Shown here: piece by piece, positions 1 to 13,769 of the stretch
Numbering within the stretch: position 1 is the stretch's first letter
Layout of the letters: each line of letters opens with the position of its first letter
Source: Ehretia macrophylla
Taxonomy: Eukaryota; Streptophyta; Magnoliopsida; Boraginales; Ehretiaceae
Reading direction: 5' to 3'
DNA length: 64,000 nucleotides
NCBI GenBank assembly: GCA_037974665.1
Contig: CM075767.1
Location: 21,034,840-21,098,839 of the forward strand
Program-made: the position numbers and the translations under genes
Notes under the pieces: model-generated
Told to the model about the DNA's origin: nothing
Seen by the model: only the letters and a program-made list of their open reading frames with translations
The model's database searches: none

Positions 1-547
1 ACAACTTTGCCATTCAGTCACAATTTAAGTGTATAATGATAGTCCAACACGCATCACAAAGACAGAAATTATTTAAACTAGCATTTTATTTAGAAATGGT
101 CAAAGGAGTGCTGGACAAAGGGCTGAGAGCATAGGCATGCAACATGCAGAGTTTAATTCGTTCCGGAAATCCGGGCTTCTTAGGTGCGCACTTCCAATGG
201 CAGCAAAGATAACATAGAACTATTCTATTTTCACATTTCTTTAATTTGTTCATCTCTTTTCATTGTCCCTGCCTTACATTATGCTTCTGAGTCCGGAAAA
301 GTGAGAAGTACGTTCAAGTTTTATAAGGGCTATCTCATAAAGAGGTAGCAGGACAAGTTTGTATAAAGAAAAAATATTAGGCAAAGGAAGGTATTTACTG
401 ATAGCTTCGTACATGGAAACTAATCTTACATCAAGTTGATCCAACAAGGAGAATATTAGAATATGGTTGCATTTAACCATGAGAAGATGAATAATTTCAG
501 TGATTTGTTGGGTCTAGGAAACCAATCCTTCACAACACATTATATAC
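1..547 (-). other. Intron of the helicase gene running off the left edge
   Basis: The donor is at 541-547, just after the exon ending at 548. No further helicase-like exon is visible to position 1, so the next splice acceptor lies outside the window. The stretch is AT-rich with no recognised repeat. Confidence 0.6.
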
Positions 548-3500
548 CTGGTTCTGCGTAATAGCACATAATATTGCATCCTTCTCCTTGTAAGCAGGGA
601 GAGTAGTACGAAATTCTAGCATCTTCCTTCCTTCTGGAGATTCCTGTATAATAAGATTATCATTATTAATAAAATAGTAATTCATACTTCCCCCAATCAA
701 AGGATTGAACAAATGATTGAGACTTCCAAGGACCTCAGATGATGAAAATCACACTCTGATATTTAAAATATAGAGTCAATGATATATTATGAGAAGTAGA
801 TTAAAAAAAAAAGCATACAGAACAGAATTATAGTAGTTTATGAACTTTAGGTCACTTACAAAGATTTCTAAGGATTTCATCAGCCCCAATAGTAAAAACA
901 AGCAACATTGGTCTAGCATACAACATGAAAATGAAAATAGACAAAAAAGACTTTCAAAAAGAACTGTAGAAAGAATTGAGAAAGAAGCAAGAAGTATAAC
1001 CATCAGTTGATACTACATGAAGTGAGACATGCTATTTTCAATCAGTATATCTGGAAAGCATGACTTTTAAATACCTCATCCTATTAAGGCAAAGCCATAG
1101 AACACACAGGAAGGGACATCAAGATTTTGAGGAATAAGGTAGACAAACTTAGAACTGTCTTTATTCACAAGGCACAGCAACAAAAGCACTAACACAAAAG
1201 CAATGAAGAACTTCAACATTCGGTACAATAATCCTATGGTTGTAAAAGAGGTCTTGATTCCTACCTGCTGATGAAAAGAGAGCAACGTAAGCAGCTCATT
1301 TGCCTAGTGGAGAACCTATTTGAACCAATTTGTCAGGTGCCTAATGCAGAGAAACCTAGTATAGAAATTCCTATAAACATTAGCAGCAGCAAAACCACAT
1401 GTGGACATAGATACAACCCTTATCTCATCTCAGCGTGATCAGTTAAAAAATATCCCTCGCCACAGTCTCCAATATCCCAGCCCCAAAAGACAAGGTAAAA
1501 AGATAGCAAGAGATACCTTAAAGTCCAACTAGATGTGCCTGTTATTTTTTTTTAACAATTAATATGCATCTAAGATGGCCAACCATAGAGTCTAAATAAT
1601 GATGCAGTGAAGCTGCAAAAATCTGTTTGACACTGTACATATGGCAGAAGCCAAGCAACTACTCAATTTTTTATGATCTGTTAAAAGATACAATGACAAA
1701 AAAGGTAACATTTCAAAATTGAAAGAGGTAAATGAACCTGCCATGTTTGTTGTTCACTGCGCATATGCAAACTTCTACGCCGAAGAATGTTCTCCATTGC
1801 AGCCTTACTTTGGGGGAGAGGATCTGGCTGCTCAAAAAGCCCTTCATCAGTAGCAATACTAGTATTACTGCTTGATCTTGAAAACACATCCATGCTCCTA
1901 GGCTTTTGGGACATGTAGTCCTCTAGATAAGCATCCACCCGTCTTTGCAACCCAGGAGGCAAGATTACCTGTCAATTTTTAGCACCATGATAATGAAGAA
2001 GAAGAAGTAGCAGTTGAAGAGAATAGGAAACAATAGGAATTGTGAATTGTAGGGGCAATCATTTAAATCCACAAGGTTCACAGACTTGGCCCCTTGGTAA
2101 TAGAAGTCTTGATTAAGCCCAAAAAAGAATGAAAGCATAAGGGATAACCTGTGGAATTTAAGAAGTGCCAGAGTATTTCCCTGATACTAGATTTTAGGTT
2201 CTAGGTTCTAGGTTAAAGAGTGCCTTTATGGCAAGCATACCTCTCTCTGTGGACGCTTATCATCCAGATCAAACCTGTAGTTTGGCAGCGGAAACTTGCT
2301 GACAACGACGACTTTTGCATATAAATGGCTGCAAAAGATAATGTTCTCAAAACCCTAGGACTTAAAAGACGAGAACAATTTCTTCTTCTCATTAAGAAAG
2401 ACACCTATACTCCTGTATAGAGTTGAATGTACCTATACAAACCCATTTTGCTTGCTAAAGCTGCTATTTGCTCATAATCACGTCTGTCCTTTTTCTCCCT
2501 GGAGATTAATTCTTGCTTATCCCTGCTCCGTAAAAGAGTGGTTAACTTCCATCTCCAAGCATCAATGTTATCAGAGATTGATGCACCCTGAGATTTGTAC
2601 CGAGCATTAGACAAGAATACATAAAGAAATATTGTGTATAGCAAAAGAACAAGTGACTGTTTCTAGCTTGTCTTTTAGAAGCATGGATAGAGTTGGAGGG
2701 ACATGAAACTATAAGAAATAGCCATATTTGGACATATTTTGCATTTCACTATAAATTTTTTGCACTGAAACAGGAACATAACTAATAAAGAGTATTTTAT
2801 ACGAATATACATGCAATGCTCTGGTCTATACTTAATCATATGTGTGTATATAAAATCACATTTCATGCCGCATGTTTTGAGGGCCCTGTTTACTGAGATA
2901 TATCCAATTGCTATTGCAAAACACCAGAAAGCAGAAAAAAAAAATGCAGCAATTTATAGTAATAAGGATGATTCAATTGAAATTATGTGCTATTATTAGG
3001 TTTTGAGATAATATTATTTAAGAGTAAATTTTTTACTAACTATATCCTTGGTTATAGCTATTGACTGCATTATCGTAACGTGTGCTAAAGACAATGTGTT
3101 AACTAGTTACAAGATGACTAGAAATGGCTCACAGGAGAAATGAATGCTTAAGGAAGACAAAAATGTAACAAGTCTTTCTGCTGAATATTGTAATACTCTG
3201 TAACTACATGAACAATCTCCAGCAAGCAAATGATATGTGGCTTAAATTTGATCTATCAACAGTCTAAGCCAGATATCTTGATTGGACAGAAAAGGAACAT
3301 GCCTTAGCAGACTATATATTATCTCATCCTCGTACTTAGAAATGCAGCACAAAAGGTCTTTCATCTACAGGAGCCACAATACTCTCCTGTATGTTTGCTT
3401 CTGTGCCTGCAACTGGATTTTGGTGAATTGGGACTAGAGAAAGGACTTTAATTCTTTTTTAAAGAAATTTATATTTCAATCACCTTTAAAGTTTAAAATC

Positions 3501-5707
3501 TATAGAATTGAGAATCCTTTATCCCGATGACAAGAGGATTTAGTTGAGGATTTGAAATTCACAAGTTGTAGATGATATAAAGAATTATAAGTACGTTGAC
3601 TAGGCGAGAGTTAAAAGAACACCAATTGACTTTTTTTTTTTTTTTGAGCTAAACTAACACTAATAACAGTGGAAATTTATTCAAACGAGTTAAAAATTAG
3701 AATGATTTGAAATTATAACTCATAGTTTTCAAACAAATACAAAGAATTTGAGTATGCATTTGAATTCACAATGACTCAAATCACCCATTCCAAAACGTGT
3801 CCTTGTTTATGGAGTTTGATGCTCATCGGCAGGCTGCCAATATAAAAGTCAAGGAATTACTTATACATATTATTCAGAATTCATACTCAGTCACTTAAAT
3901 GCCCTGTATGTCACAATCTATAAACTGTTGATTAAGTTGCTGTCATGTACATAGCTGTAGAATAGAATTTAATTGACTTTCCTAATTCTGATCATTTCTC
4001 TTAAGTTCGAAGTAAATACAGAATATGCATGTTCTTCTCGAGTTTGAATTCTTTTGCCACTCAACGCTTGCCTTCTTGCCTGTATGCAACACTTAACAAC
4101 CAACTCTAAACAAAGACAACCAGCGGAGCAATTAAACAACTCCCCGCTATTATCAATGCACTAAACTGATATCAATGGGGCAAGAAAACTTGTTAACTAC
4201 CCCGTGGCTGAAGCATAGGAATAAAAAGTGCTCTCCTCCGCCCCCCACAACCCCCCTCTTTCTCTTTCTTCTTCCCTTCCAGACAGTGCTATAACTAAGA
4301 CGTTCTCAACTTTATAACAGCTCTGCATTTCATACGCACCACAACATTAAAATCATACTTTCCCATTCTTCTTCATTTTGAGAAATACGAACTTCAACCA
4401 TATATCAACATAACTCTCAGCCGCCTAAAAAGATGTGTCTAGAAAAATACATGCACACGCTTATAAATGTGTATATGTATCCTATTACACCTCTCGCCTA
4501 TCGAGTTTTGTCGAAAAATCTCATCCGAGAACTTGTATAGAGGTCCAATCATTGCAATAGTATGTTTGTTACGCTTATAAATGTGTATATGTATCCTATT
4601 ACCCACTGGCGGAGGCACATTAGAACGAGTGGGGGCTACAGCCCCCACTGACCCATAAAAATCGTTAAAATTTCAATATATTTTAAAAAAAAAATTAGAT
4701 ATCTATGTATTTTTAGTTAAAAAAAATTAATTAGCCCCCACTGAAAAATAAAAGTACTCGTATAGTTCAAAAATCATAGATTTTAGCCCCCACTGGCTCA
4801 TAAAAATGTTAAAATTTCTACATATTTTTTGAAAAAAATTAGATATCTATGTATTTTTAGTTAAAAAAAATTAATTAGCCCCCACTAAAAAATAAAAATG
4901 CTCGTATAATTAAAAAATTATGAATTTTTGCCCCTACTGACGCATAAAAATGTTGAAATTTATATGTATTTTTTGAAAAAAAATTAAATATCTATGTATT
5001 TTTAATTAAAAAAATTAATTAGCCCCACTGAAAAAAAAAAATATTCATATAATTCAAAAATTATGAATTTTAGCCCCCACTGATAATAATTCCTAGCTCC
5101 GCCCCTGCTATTACCTTATCTATCTATATACATACATGCATACATATAAACACCCGCACATACACCACGTAAAAGATGTATCCATACAAATACATGCGCA
5201 CACACATATAAATTTGCAAATGTATGTATGTATGTATGCATCTATCTATCTATCATGTACATACAAATACACGCGCGAGTGCGTGGACACACACAGATAA
5301 TATATATTATATATTGCAGAATTCAACAACTAGAAGATCAAATTTTTATTCGCAACAAAAATAATGCAACTCAATTAAACAAAAACTAGAAAAAGACCAA
5401 ATTAAATACAATATAAAAGCATGTTGATATTACATACGTGATGCGGTGGAAGCTCAAATTCACGATCAGAACCTTCGTCGGAGACCTCATCGACCCGCGC
5501 AGTCTTCTTCTGCGGAGTCAAGTAAGGGTAAGGATTGTTAGCTTTGGAGGTAGCAAACGATCTCCGATTGGAATCCGAAGACGGCGGCGGCAGTGCAGTG
5601 GAGTTGGTGGTGGAGTCGGTGGAAGAGGAGCGGGTGATGACGGAACGGAGGCGTTGGTGCGGAGGGACGTAAACGGCGCCGTTTGATGACGGCGACCAGT
5701 CTTTCAT
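548..5707 (-). CDS. DExH3: DExH-box ATP-dependent RNA helicase, DExH3/DHX36 type, N-terminal part (5' partial gene, five coding exons)
   Basis: Five GT-AG exons on the minus strand join in frame: 5438-5707, 2433-2587, 2241-2328, 1738-1968 and 548-643, giving 280 residues. The protein opens with [20 protein letters not shown], then an acidic stretch ([15 protein letters not shown], residues 72-86), the NIDAWRWKL block, [52 protein letters not shown] and [10 protein letters not shown]...[10 protein letters not shown]. These blocks are the ones I know from the N-terminus of plant DExH3/DExH5 helicases, relatives of animal DHX36, which unwind RNA with ATP. The next family segment is the Walker A block (SGETGCGKT); it is not in the window, so the catalytic core lies beyond position 1. 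An in-frame ATG at 5770 would add 21 residues; 5707 is preferred because family members start MKD. Intron 1 is 2.85 kb and holds a MITE. Confidence 0.88.
4457..4603. repeat. 32-bp direct duplication beside the MITE
   Basis: A 32-bp segment beginning ACGCTTATAAATGTGTATAT occurs at 4457-4488 and again at 4571-4602, ending exactly where the hAT MITE begins. The two copies are about 114 bp apart. Confidence 0.7.
4604..5107. mobile_element. hAT-type MITE (504 bp) in helicase intron 1
   Basis: The ends are short inverted repeats: CACTGGCGGAG on the left and the complement of CAGGGGCGGAG on the right. Both sides carry the same 8-bp flank, CTATTACC (4596-4603 and 5108-5115), the target-site length of hAT transposons. 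Inside are about three imperfect direct repeats of roughly 145 bp, each starting TAGCCCCCACTG and followed by an AT-rich run. There is no coding capacity. Confidence 0.75.
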
Positions 5708-8480
5708 TTTGACTAGGGTTTTGGAGTAGGTGAAGAATTGGAGAGAGGAAAGGTTAATGTTTAGGCTCATGCACTGGAGGTTTTAGTGTGTGTACGTTTT
5801 GAAAGGGGAACTGTTCGGTTACGGTTGGTGCAGTTCGTAGGCGATGAGTTACTACTATACTTGCAGAGGAGAAGAGTTGGGAGTGGTGGTTTCGTTGACC
5901 AAGTTTTTTGAAGATTGACGTGCACGTGGGAGCATTAGAATGAAATTTAGGCACGAGTTAGTGAAGATTTTGCCTTGTTTGGATCTGTTTTTTTAGCAGC
6001 GGAGCCAAGAATTTAGAATAAGTGGGTATTAATTTATTTTTAATAATATTATATAAATTTTTTTAATGATATTATATAGACTTTAAAAATATATATATAT
6101 TGGGGGTCTCTGTTCCGACTTAGCTCTGTCTCTGTTATTTTTTAAAATAAATTTTTTCTAAAAAAATAGTTTTATACTTTTAGAAAAAAAAATGTTTCGT
6201 ATGGATATTTTTGTGATTGTTTTCAAAAAAAAATTAAAAAATATGTTTTCAACAATAAGAAAATGAAAATATATAAGTGCTGTAAAATGGTTTAAACCTT
6301 CTTTACATAGAAATATATATAAAAAAAATATAGAACACATCTTAATAAAATAAAATGTAACCTTGTTACCTTTTTCCATCCTTCCTTCCTCTACAGCCCC
6401 AACTCCCCATGCTCCCCAAGACATTTTGATTTGTTTAGTAATTAATAAAAAAATTAATTAATACATATAAATCAATGAATTAATTAAAATCATTTAATAA
6501 CATATTAATTCAATAAACACAATTTAGTTAGATACATTGTTCATATAATTTTAAGTGCATCTTCATTTTAAAAACTTGTCCAATAAACAATTATGCTCAA
6601 ACAAATTTTACGTTCTTTTGCTCTTAAAAATAATTTTTTAAAACTATTCTACATAATAAAAAAAACAAAACGCTTCCAAATAGGTTTTATGTTTCTAATA
6701 ATTCTTAGTTGTAACGAACAACAAGATTTCACATTTCTAATAATTCTTAGTAGGGACCAACAACAAATTATAATATGGTCAAGTTATTTCGGTTAGTCTC
6801 TATTTATGTATGTCCTCAAACAAGACAGCTGATAAATCATTGGCCAAGTAATTTTTTATAATTATAAAATTGACCTTTAAATTTAACATATTATGTTCAT
6901 TTTATATCTCTTCATATGAACAAACTCACCACCCTTCTTCACTTTACTCCCTATTTAACCCAACAAACACGTAGCTTCCACCGTCACCTTTTATTCTTCC
7001 TTCACCCACACGCTTTATCCTACCATTACATTAATCACTTTCACCTCTACTGTGGAAACGGTTCTTTTGTGTAGCTACATTTGCAATCTAAGTTGATTTT
7101 CCTCTACTTTTATTTGATTTATACATTTAGAACAACAATAAAAAAAAATCTAAAAGAACTATTTTTGGGGTTTAAGACGGAAAGATAACTGTGTGGAATT
7201 TGGTGGAGGAGTGGTCAAGGAATGAGCAGTCAAAATAGTGGATGAAAGAGAAGACATTTATAGAGTAAAGAAAAGAGTAGTTGCCAAGAAGGTAGGGAAG
7301 GCAAGAATTTTACAAGCTTCTTCAAGTTATTCTTTGTCTTCAACTTTGGTTTGAATCTTGCTTGCATCTCTTTTCTACATCTCTTCCTTACTTGTCATTG
7401 TAATGGCTAGGATTTCCCTTGCTAAACAGGCCTAGAAGGGGGGTTGTAATGGACTAGAGGCTTTCTTCGTGGCTCACTAGGGTCGTGGTCCACGAAGTAA
7501 AAAGGATCTGCAAGCGTAGGGCTCTTAAATCTCCTCAGACAACGACCATTAGTTGCCTTAGGGAAAGGAATCAGGGAAAACGTGATTGGAGGAGGACAAA
7601 TGAGTGACAAAAAAGGAAGGGGCTATATCAGCCCTGAATTGGTGGGTTTCACCTATTACTTAAAGAGGGGAAAGAGTTCTCGAGGGACACAATATCTACA
7701 CCCTAAACACTTCTACTATACCCTTTAGAATTTACATATGTGAATCCCTTGTTGACCTCTACTACCATTCAGTTACCAGGGCCCAACATCAACGAAAGGG
7801 ACTTAGGCTCTCTTAGGTCTTAATTGTAGATTCTGATGGTCTACAGTCATAGACAAAAATTGGATTTAAGTCATGATGATCTTTTGATATTGCTTCTACC
7901 TTATTCTTTAAACTTTTGACAAAGGTATAGAACTTATAATATATATGTCATCAAGAAATTTTCTAGTCATGGGGCCTTTATGATTTGTTAAATTATAGGG
8001 ATAGTTTTGCAATTATTAGAAATAAATTTTATTCACATAGCAAAAATAATAATTTTTTAAAATTATAAATGAAGCCACTGTCTCAGTTTTGACAAGAATT
8101 TGTTGTGACTAATGCATCACCAAGTGTTATTTGTTGGAAATATGTTCATCAAGTCAAGCATTTTGTGTAAAATAATAAGGGACAACTTGTAATCAATAAC
8201 TCTGTATAAACAATTTTAATAATAGAATAGTATCATATAACATTTTTTTTCATTTTCATGGCATTCATCACACATGTACAGTAAAATGATAATCCCATGG
8301 AATCACTCTATCAAGGGTTGAACTATAAAAGTTATAGTTAATGAGAATCGATACCAGAGATATTTCTAAAATGTTATAGGTCATAAAATTCATCAAGATT
8401 GAGCATTGATAGATCCATCAAGACTTATATGCAATTAGACCTACTCAATGAAGGAATTTGTAACTTTGATTGATCTCATT
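5708..8480. other. Region upstream of the helicase; no gene recognised
   Basis: Positions 5708 to about 5950 should contain the helicase 5' UTR and promoter, but I cannot place a TATA box with confidence. Around 5996-6135 there is a possible small hAT relic: a CAGCGGAGCCAAG-like left end and a CTTAGCTCTGTCTCTG right end, without a convincing target duplication. The rest is AT-rich with no open frame resembling a known protein. Confidence 0.4.
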
Positions 8481-8868
8481 TGTGAAGCCCTGCACGAAAC
8501 TCCATATGCATATCATATAATTTAATATGTATTTATATCGATTTACGTGCATTTAAATAGTTTCACGTGCATTTGCATCGTTTTACGTGCAATTATATTC
8601 ACTTACGTGTATTTAAGTATTTTAGATGTCGTAGGCATTAGTTAAACTTTATTAAATTAAGAATAGCAACTAAGTTAGTCAAGACACAACTAAAATGGCA
8701 AACTAGAAATATAGATTTAGTTAGAGGGGCACTCTTGTCATTTGGCAAACAAACAAAATATCCTACCAACTAATTGTGTCTTCCAAAGCAAGACAATACA
8801 TACATACACTAGGGCCAGCCAAGAGAAAAGAGAAAGGAAGAGAGGAAGGAAGAGAGAAAGGAAGAGGA

Positions 8869-8895
8869 AGAAGAAGAAGAAGAAGAAGAAGAAGG
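8869..8895 (+). repeat. GAA microsatellite
   Basis: A run of AAG/GAA triplets within a longer GA-rich purine tract (8821-8895), inside the LTR-like element. The related LTR has a purine tract at the same relative place (40595-40665). Confidence 0.7.
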
Positions 8896-9533
8896 TGAAT
8901 GAAAGAGAACCAAGCTAGTGCAAGCATTTTCAAGTCTTGTTCTTGCTCCTACAAGCTTTGTTAGCATTTTTCTTGCATTCAAACTCTTGGCTAAGGTGAG
9001 GGATTCTTTCAAAAGCTTTTCTTAAAGCTTATCCAAGGTTACATGATGTATATATGTTGATCTTCTTGCTCATGGTGCATAAACTAAGAGTTTAGTGTAT
9101 GATTTGTGTTGTATGGATTGTTGAGCTAGGGCTTTATCTTATTTTTGCCTTGATGATCTTGATGGGCTTAAGGGACACAATATGTGCTAGATGGTGTATT
9201 ATTCACGTGTTAAAGGTTATGAAAGTGGTATACAAGAAGGGATGAAGTAAATCAAACATATTAGGATTTAGATGATGTCTTGATTGTTCTTGAGTTGTTG
9301 GTTGATTATGAGTGTTGTGTCATTGTTCTTGAGTTTGAATATGTTGTCTTGCAAACCTTTGTGAGTGTACTAGGTGCTTAGTTAATGATAGAAGCAAGAC
9401 AATGAGATAAAGGGCAAAGATGGTAAAATTTCACGTTTTGTGCAGTTCCCGATTGACCAGGGAAGAGGCTCAATCGATCGGGCACTGTTCATACCAAACT
9501 TGCTTTCTACCCGATCGATCAGCTACCTTGCCC

Positions 9534-9745
9534 GATCGATCGGACATAGTTCTTATGTTATTTTCATAGCACCTGATCGATCGAGAATCTTCATCGATCT
9601 ATTGGACCGAGTTTTGATGTTATTTTCATGGCACATGATCGATCGGAAATCTTTACCGATCGATCGGACAAAGTTCTGATCTTATTTTCATGCCACCCAA
9701 TCAATCGGGGATCTTCACCAATCGATCGGGGATCTCTTTTCTTCA
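9534..9745. repeat. 62-bp minisatellite with CGATCGATCG palindromes
   Basis: Three 62-bp units start at 9534, 9596 and 9658, with a partial fourth at 9720. Each contains two (C)GATCGATCG-type palindromes separated by a TTATTTTCAT-containing spacer. Further palindromes at 9460-9530 look like older degenerate units. The array lies inside the LTR-like element. Confidence 0.8.
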
Positions 9746-10965
9746 TCCTAACTTATCCAACTTTCCCCTCCCTTTTGTGCATTTAACCCACTTTGCATTG
9801 GATTATGGCATGGTTCTAATGCCTAGTTTGCTAGCATGATTAATGAACATTATCAAGGTTATTTGTGGCATGATAAAGGTGCATATAAATGTTGAACTTG
9901 TATTGCACATAAAGTATTATTTGATTGGGAATTGCTTGATGAAATATTGAACCTACTACGAACTTGCTTGACATCATTGCGTGAAATATGCTTGTTTGAT
10001 GGAGGCAACCTACTTTGTTGCCCTCCAAATGTGTTCCTATTTTGTTAAAGTGTTATATCTCGCTTGGTGTGTTTCCTTGGAGAGTTGGGACATACTTGTT
10101 CAAATGACAATTGATTCATCAAGCTAGTAAACTCCATGGTAGAAGTTTCGTACCTCCTAGGCAACATCGGGCTTGTCAGAACGGCTCGGCTACCTTGGTA
10201 AATGGGTTGTCTCCGGATTGCCCTCTTGTTTGGCGTTTGGGGTTGATATTGACAAAGAAGCTTGAGACTGGCCATCTCCAACAAAGTTTGTGAAATTGTA
10301 TCATTTGTTATATGGTTTCTACTCTCACTTGGTCCCACGAGGTCCTCAAAGAGTAGAGTTGCTTGCTTGTTATTACGATTATTCTATTCATGTTATTCTT
10401 GATTAAATGCTGTATATGCATAGCACAGTTTTCGAAATGGTTGCGAAATGATAAAATGATTGCGAAAATCCCTTTCCCTCTCATCCCTCACTGAGGTAGG
10501 TGTAGCTCATCCATTTTCTTGACAATTATAGGTGAAGCTGAGCGCGAGCCAACTGTACAGGTTGTGGGTGAAGTCGCTCTATGTGATGAGACACATTTCT
10601 GTCTAACGTGACCTTCATGCTTGTGTGTTCTGGATGTAGCTTGATAACCGAGACTTATAATGTATACATTGAACAACTCTTTGGACTGTGATATTCTTTT
10701 AGACTTGAATATGTAACTAAGCTAGACTAACATTCTTTTGAGGCCTAGATGTTATTATTTTGGGACATGTATTATGGTTGGGTTAGTAGTTCTAGGCCTT
10801 GTATATATGTAACAGGTTGCTGTGGCTTTGTAATGTTAGTGCCTCGGGCAGTCTTTTGAAGTTGCTTGTGGTTGATAATAGATGTTTAGGTTATGAAATG
10901 ACGATCTTACAGGTATTGACTACTCGAGCTTCATTTTTACTACTTTTAGCTAGGGTTAAACGTTA

Positions 10966-13769
10966 AAGAATGAGAAAGAGATATTAGATCATTAGTATAT
11001 TAGGCTTTTAAAGTTAAAAGGTTAAAGAGATTGGGCTGACATTAATAAAGAAATGTTGGATTTTTTCTTAGTTATTATTTTTAAAATGGTAATATTGGGT
11101 TTAGCCCAAATCTTTTAAAAAATATAATCTATTTTTATTAATGTAATTTTAGATATTAAGACATTTGGTTATAGCATAAAAATTATTTTTATATTTTTTG
11201 TCAACTTTAAATATTATATAATATATATAAATATATACATATATATTATATAATAAATTATTAATCGGGTTTCGATTTTTTTTAACATAAAAAATCAAAA
11301 CCTATCAGTTTACCCATCAGTTTCCCTTTATAAAATCCAAACCCTAACGAATTCACCATTAATTTTTGTTATTAGATTTTTATCAGACGATTACCCGTCA
11401 GTTTCGGGATAGCGGATACCTATTGCCATCCCTACACAGGGGGGTCCCGTGCTATTTACCCAAAAAGTTATACAAAATAATTAGAGAAAGTAATTTGTAG
11501 CTCCATCCATTAACCAAGTTTTTCTAAAATTCATGCTAGCTAAAAGCATCCTGAATCACCTTAAAAATACATATACATAGATATATAATGTTTTCAAACA
11601 TATTCGTATATTCCAAAAAAGTTTAAAATTTGTGTATTTATAATAAATCTACAAATATCTAAATTTATTATACCATGTTACTATGCACCACATACATAGA
11701 AAAAAAAATTCAAACAAAAGGGCAACTCAACTTTAACAAGTTGATTTGTAGGCATCTAGATTGAAAAATAGACATCGATGTTATAACCTAAATGTAATAG
11801 AAAATAGGTATATCTTATGTTCAATGGCTTCAGAAGCAAATTTTTGAAATATGAATTGGGATAAGAGTGATGATTATAAGTATAATGAAAGAACTTGTTG
11901 CATGATCAAAACACATATAGCAAAAGGAATTTAAATTTTTTCACATTCTTATCAAAAGAGACATCTAATTGATACATTAAATCTATCAAAACAACAATAC
12001 AATCATACAAGCGAAAAGGTTACCTTTGCTAGTATTTTATGAACTTAGCTCATAGTTTTTAGTTTGCCTTATCTAATACTCAAAATAGGATACCAGCTCT
12101 ACTTCACACCCTCAATGCAAAGTAGTTGGAACCCTCTTTAATCACCAAAGAAAGAGGATGAAGATTGAGCGTAAGAGGAGCGAAAGAGAACGAGTAGAAT
12201 AGGGAGAAAAGGCGTCATTTTCAAGATGGTGTAGTAGGGCTTATAATGTGACTTTTATAGCTAACTAAGAATTGTCCTAGCCCATTCCTCAACTTTTGGA
12301 TAATTCTCAATGAACCCCAAATTTTATTAAGTTTGACTTCTCAACATTAATATATCTCTTGTACACATTTCTCCAAACTATGCTTCATGGTAAATTGCAA
12401 GAACACTTATATACTAGCGCAAGCTTAATTGTTTGTATGTGATCTTGTTGGTTCAAGAACCAAGCCAGTAGTAGTTATGAATAAACATCGAAAAATCTAT
12501 CTTTTCTAGAACTCCTTTTAGTTGCCATTGATCGAGCTTGATGTTTAGCACTATTCCCTGATCATCACATTGCATAAATACTTTAGCGAAGCATAAAACC
12601 ACCAGAAACCTTGGATCACTATTTACTATGTAATTCATTCCTTTCACTAGATGTCTCAGACAAACCCTAGGGTACATAATCAATGTCAAAACAATGTTGT
12701 TGTTTCTATATTTTTATAAGCCTATATGCCGACCCTTTTATGATCTCATCATACTGCCTTGGTCATAGGCTTCATGGTCAATATATCTATAAGGCAACAT
12801 AGGACATACTCATTTTTTCCCATTTAGGTAACAAATCATCAACTAATACACAAGCTTTGCAAGTACTTGCTTATATAGAATTTCATTTTTTAGCAAGCTT
12901 ATTCTCATGCTTTTTATCCAAAGTCAAAGTACAATAAATTGATTGCAAGCTACCATGGCACCCTCAATTATGAGGAGCACTTTGCACAACTCTTACTTGA
13001 AACCAACCCAATAACTTAGTATATGGAGCCTATATTAGGTGATCTCAATGGATTGATTCGGTGTACTCATCCCTATACGCACATAAGCTCGTCCTTTACT
13101 TCTTTAACGTCAGGTGCTCTAATCTCACTTTATCTTCAAGCTTCAGCCTCAACAGCGGAGAACAACCTCGTGCATTATTTATTTATTTATTTTTAGTTGA
13201 TTTCGTTTCTTGGTATTGTATTGTATAGTGTTTCTTGATTTTTTTACTCCTGATCTTAGTGATTTGTTTTTAAATGAAAGTTTCATTATTAAAGCTTTGA
13301 TTTTGTGGTGGTTAATTGTGTTGCTCATGGCTGAAATATGAATGAATCTCATCCGGTAAAATTGAAAATATGAACTATCATCTTTTGTATTAATATATTG
13401 TAATTTTAGATGAATGTTGACTTTGAGTTAGCTCATATTTTGTGTTCAAAGCTGTTCTTTTTTTTTTGGTAAATCACATATTCTTTGTGGTCAAACTTTT
13501 TTTTTGTATTAATATATTACTATTTTTTTGTATTAATTTTTTTTACTACTTTTAGAGTGATTTTTTATTTAATTTTTTTTTAAGTTAGCGGTTTCGGTTT
13601 CAGTTACCTGCAGTTTTTTTTATTATTTGTCAGTTTTGGATAATGATTTTTAAAACCGTTGGATTTCGGTTTCGGGTTTAGGTTATACTAATCGGTTTTG
13701 ATTTCGATTTTTTCAAAAACTGTGGTTAACCGACCTGCTGCCATTCCTATCCCTGTGCTTTTATTCATG
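10966..13769. other. AT-rich intergenic DNA, no gene recognised
   Basis: No open frame resembles a known protein. The end at about 11400-11440 (ATTGCCATCCCTAC) and a stretch at 13570-13760 resemble the edges of old plant hAT elements by wording only; I could not pair their ends or find target duplications. Confidence 0.35.

Larger units (their letters stand above)
8481..10965. mobile_element. Solo-LTR-like remnant of a Ty3/gypsy-type element, family member 1
   Basis: It begins TGTGAAGCCCTGCACG and stays collinear with the element at 40159-42737: TACGTGCATTT repeats near the start, an AGAGGGGCA block, a GAA-rich purine tract, a CTTTCAAG/TTCTTGC segment, a minisatellite or GC-rich block, and a GATCTTRCAGG segment near the end. 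The right end is decayed, so no terminal CA or target duplication can be fixed. No gag-pol sequence adjoins it, hence solo LTR or LTR fragment. No protein is encoded. Confidence 0.5.

Noticed and set aside
1681-1737. Extension of the helicase exon beyond 1738
   Set aside because: The open frame continues, but the next family block (SPEGRK) is in the exon at 548-643 and a GT donor follows the Gln codon at 1738.
9440-9679. 79-codon plus-strand frame rich in DRS/IDR repeats
   Set aside because: It is the translation of the CGATCGATCG minisatellite.
9534-9745. CRISPR-like array of palindromic repeats
   Set aside because: The whole 62-bp unit is repeated, spacers are not unique, and the genome is a plant; it is a minisatellite in an LTR.
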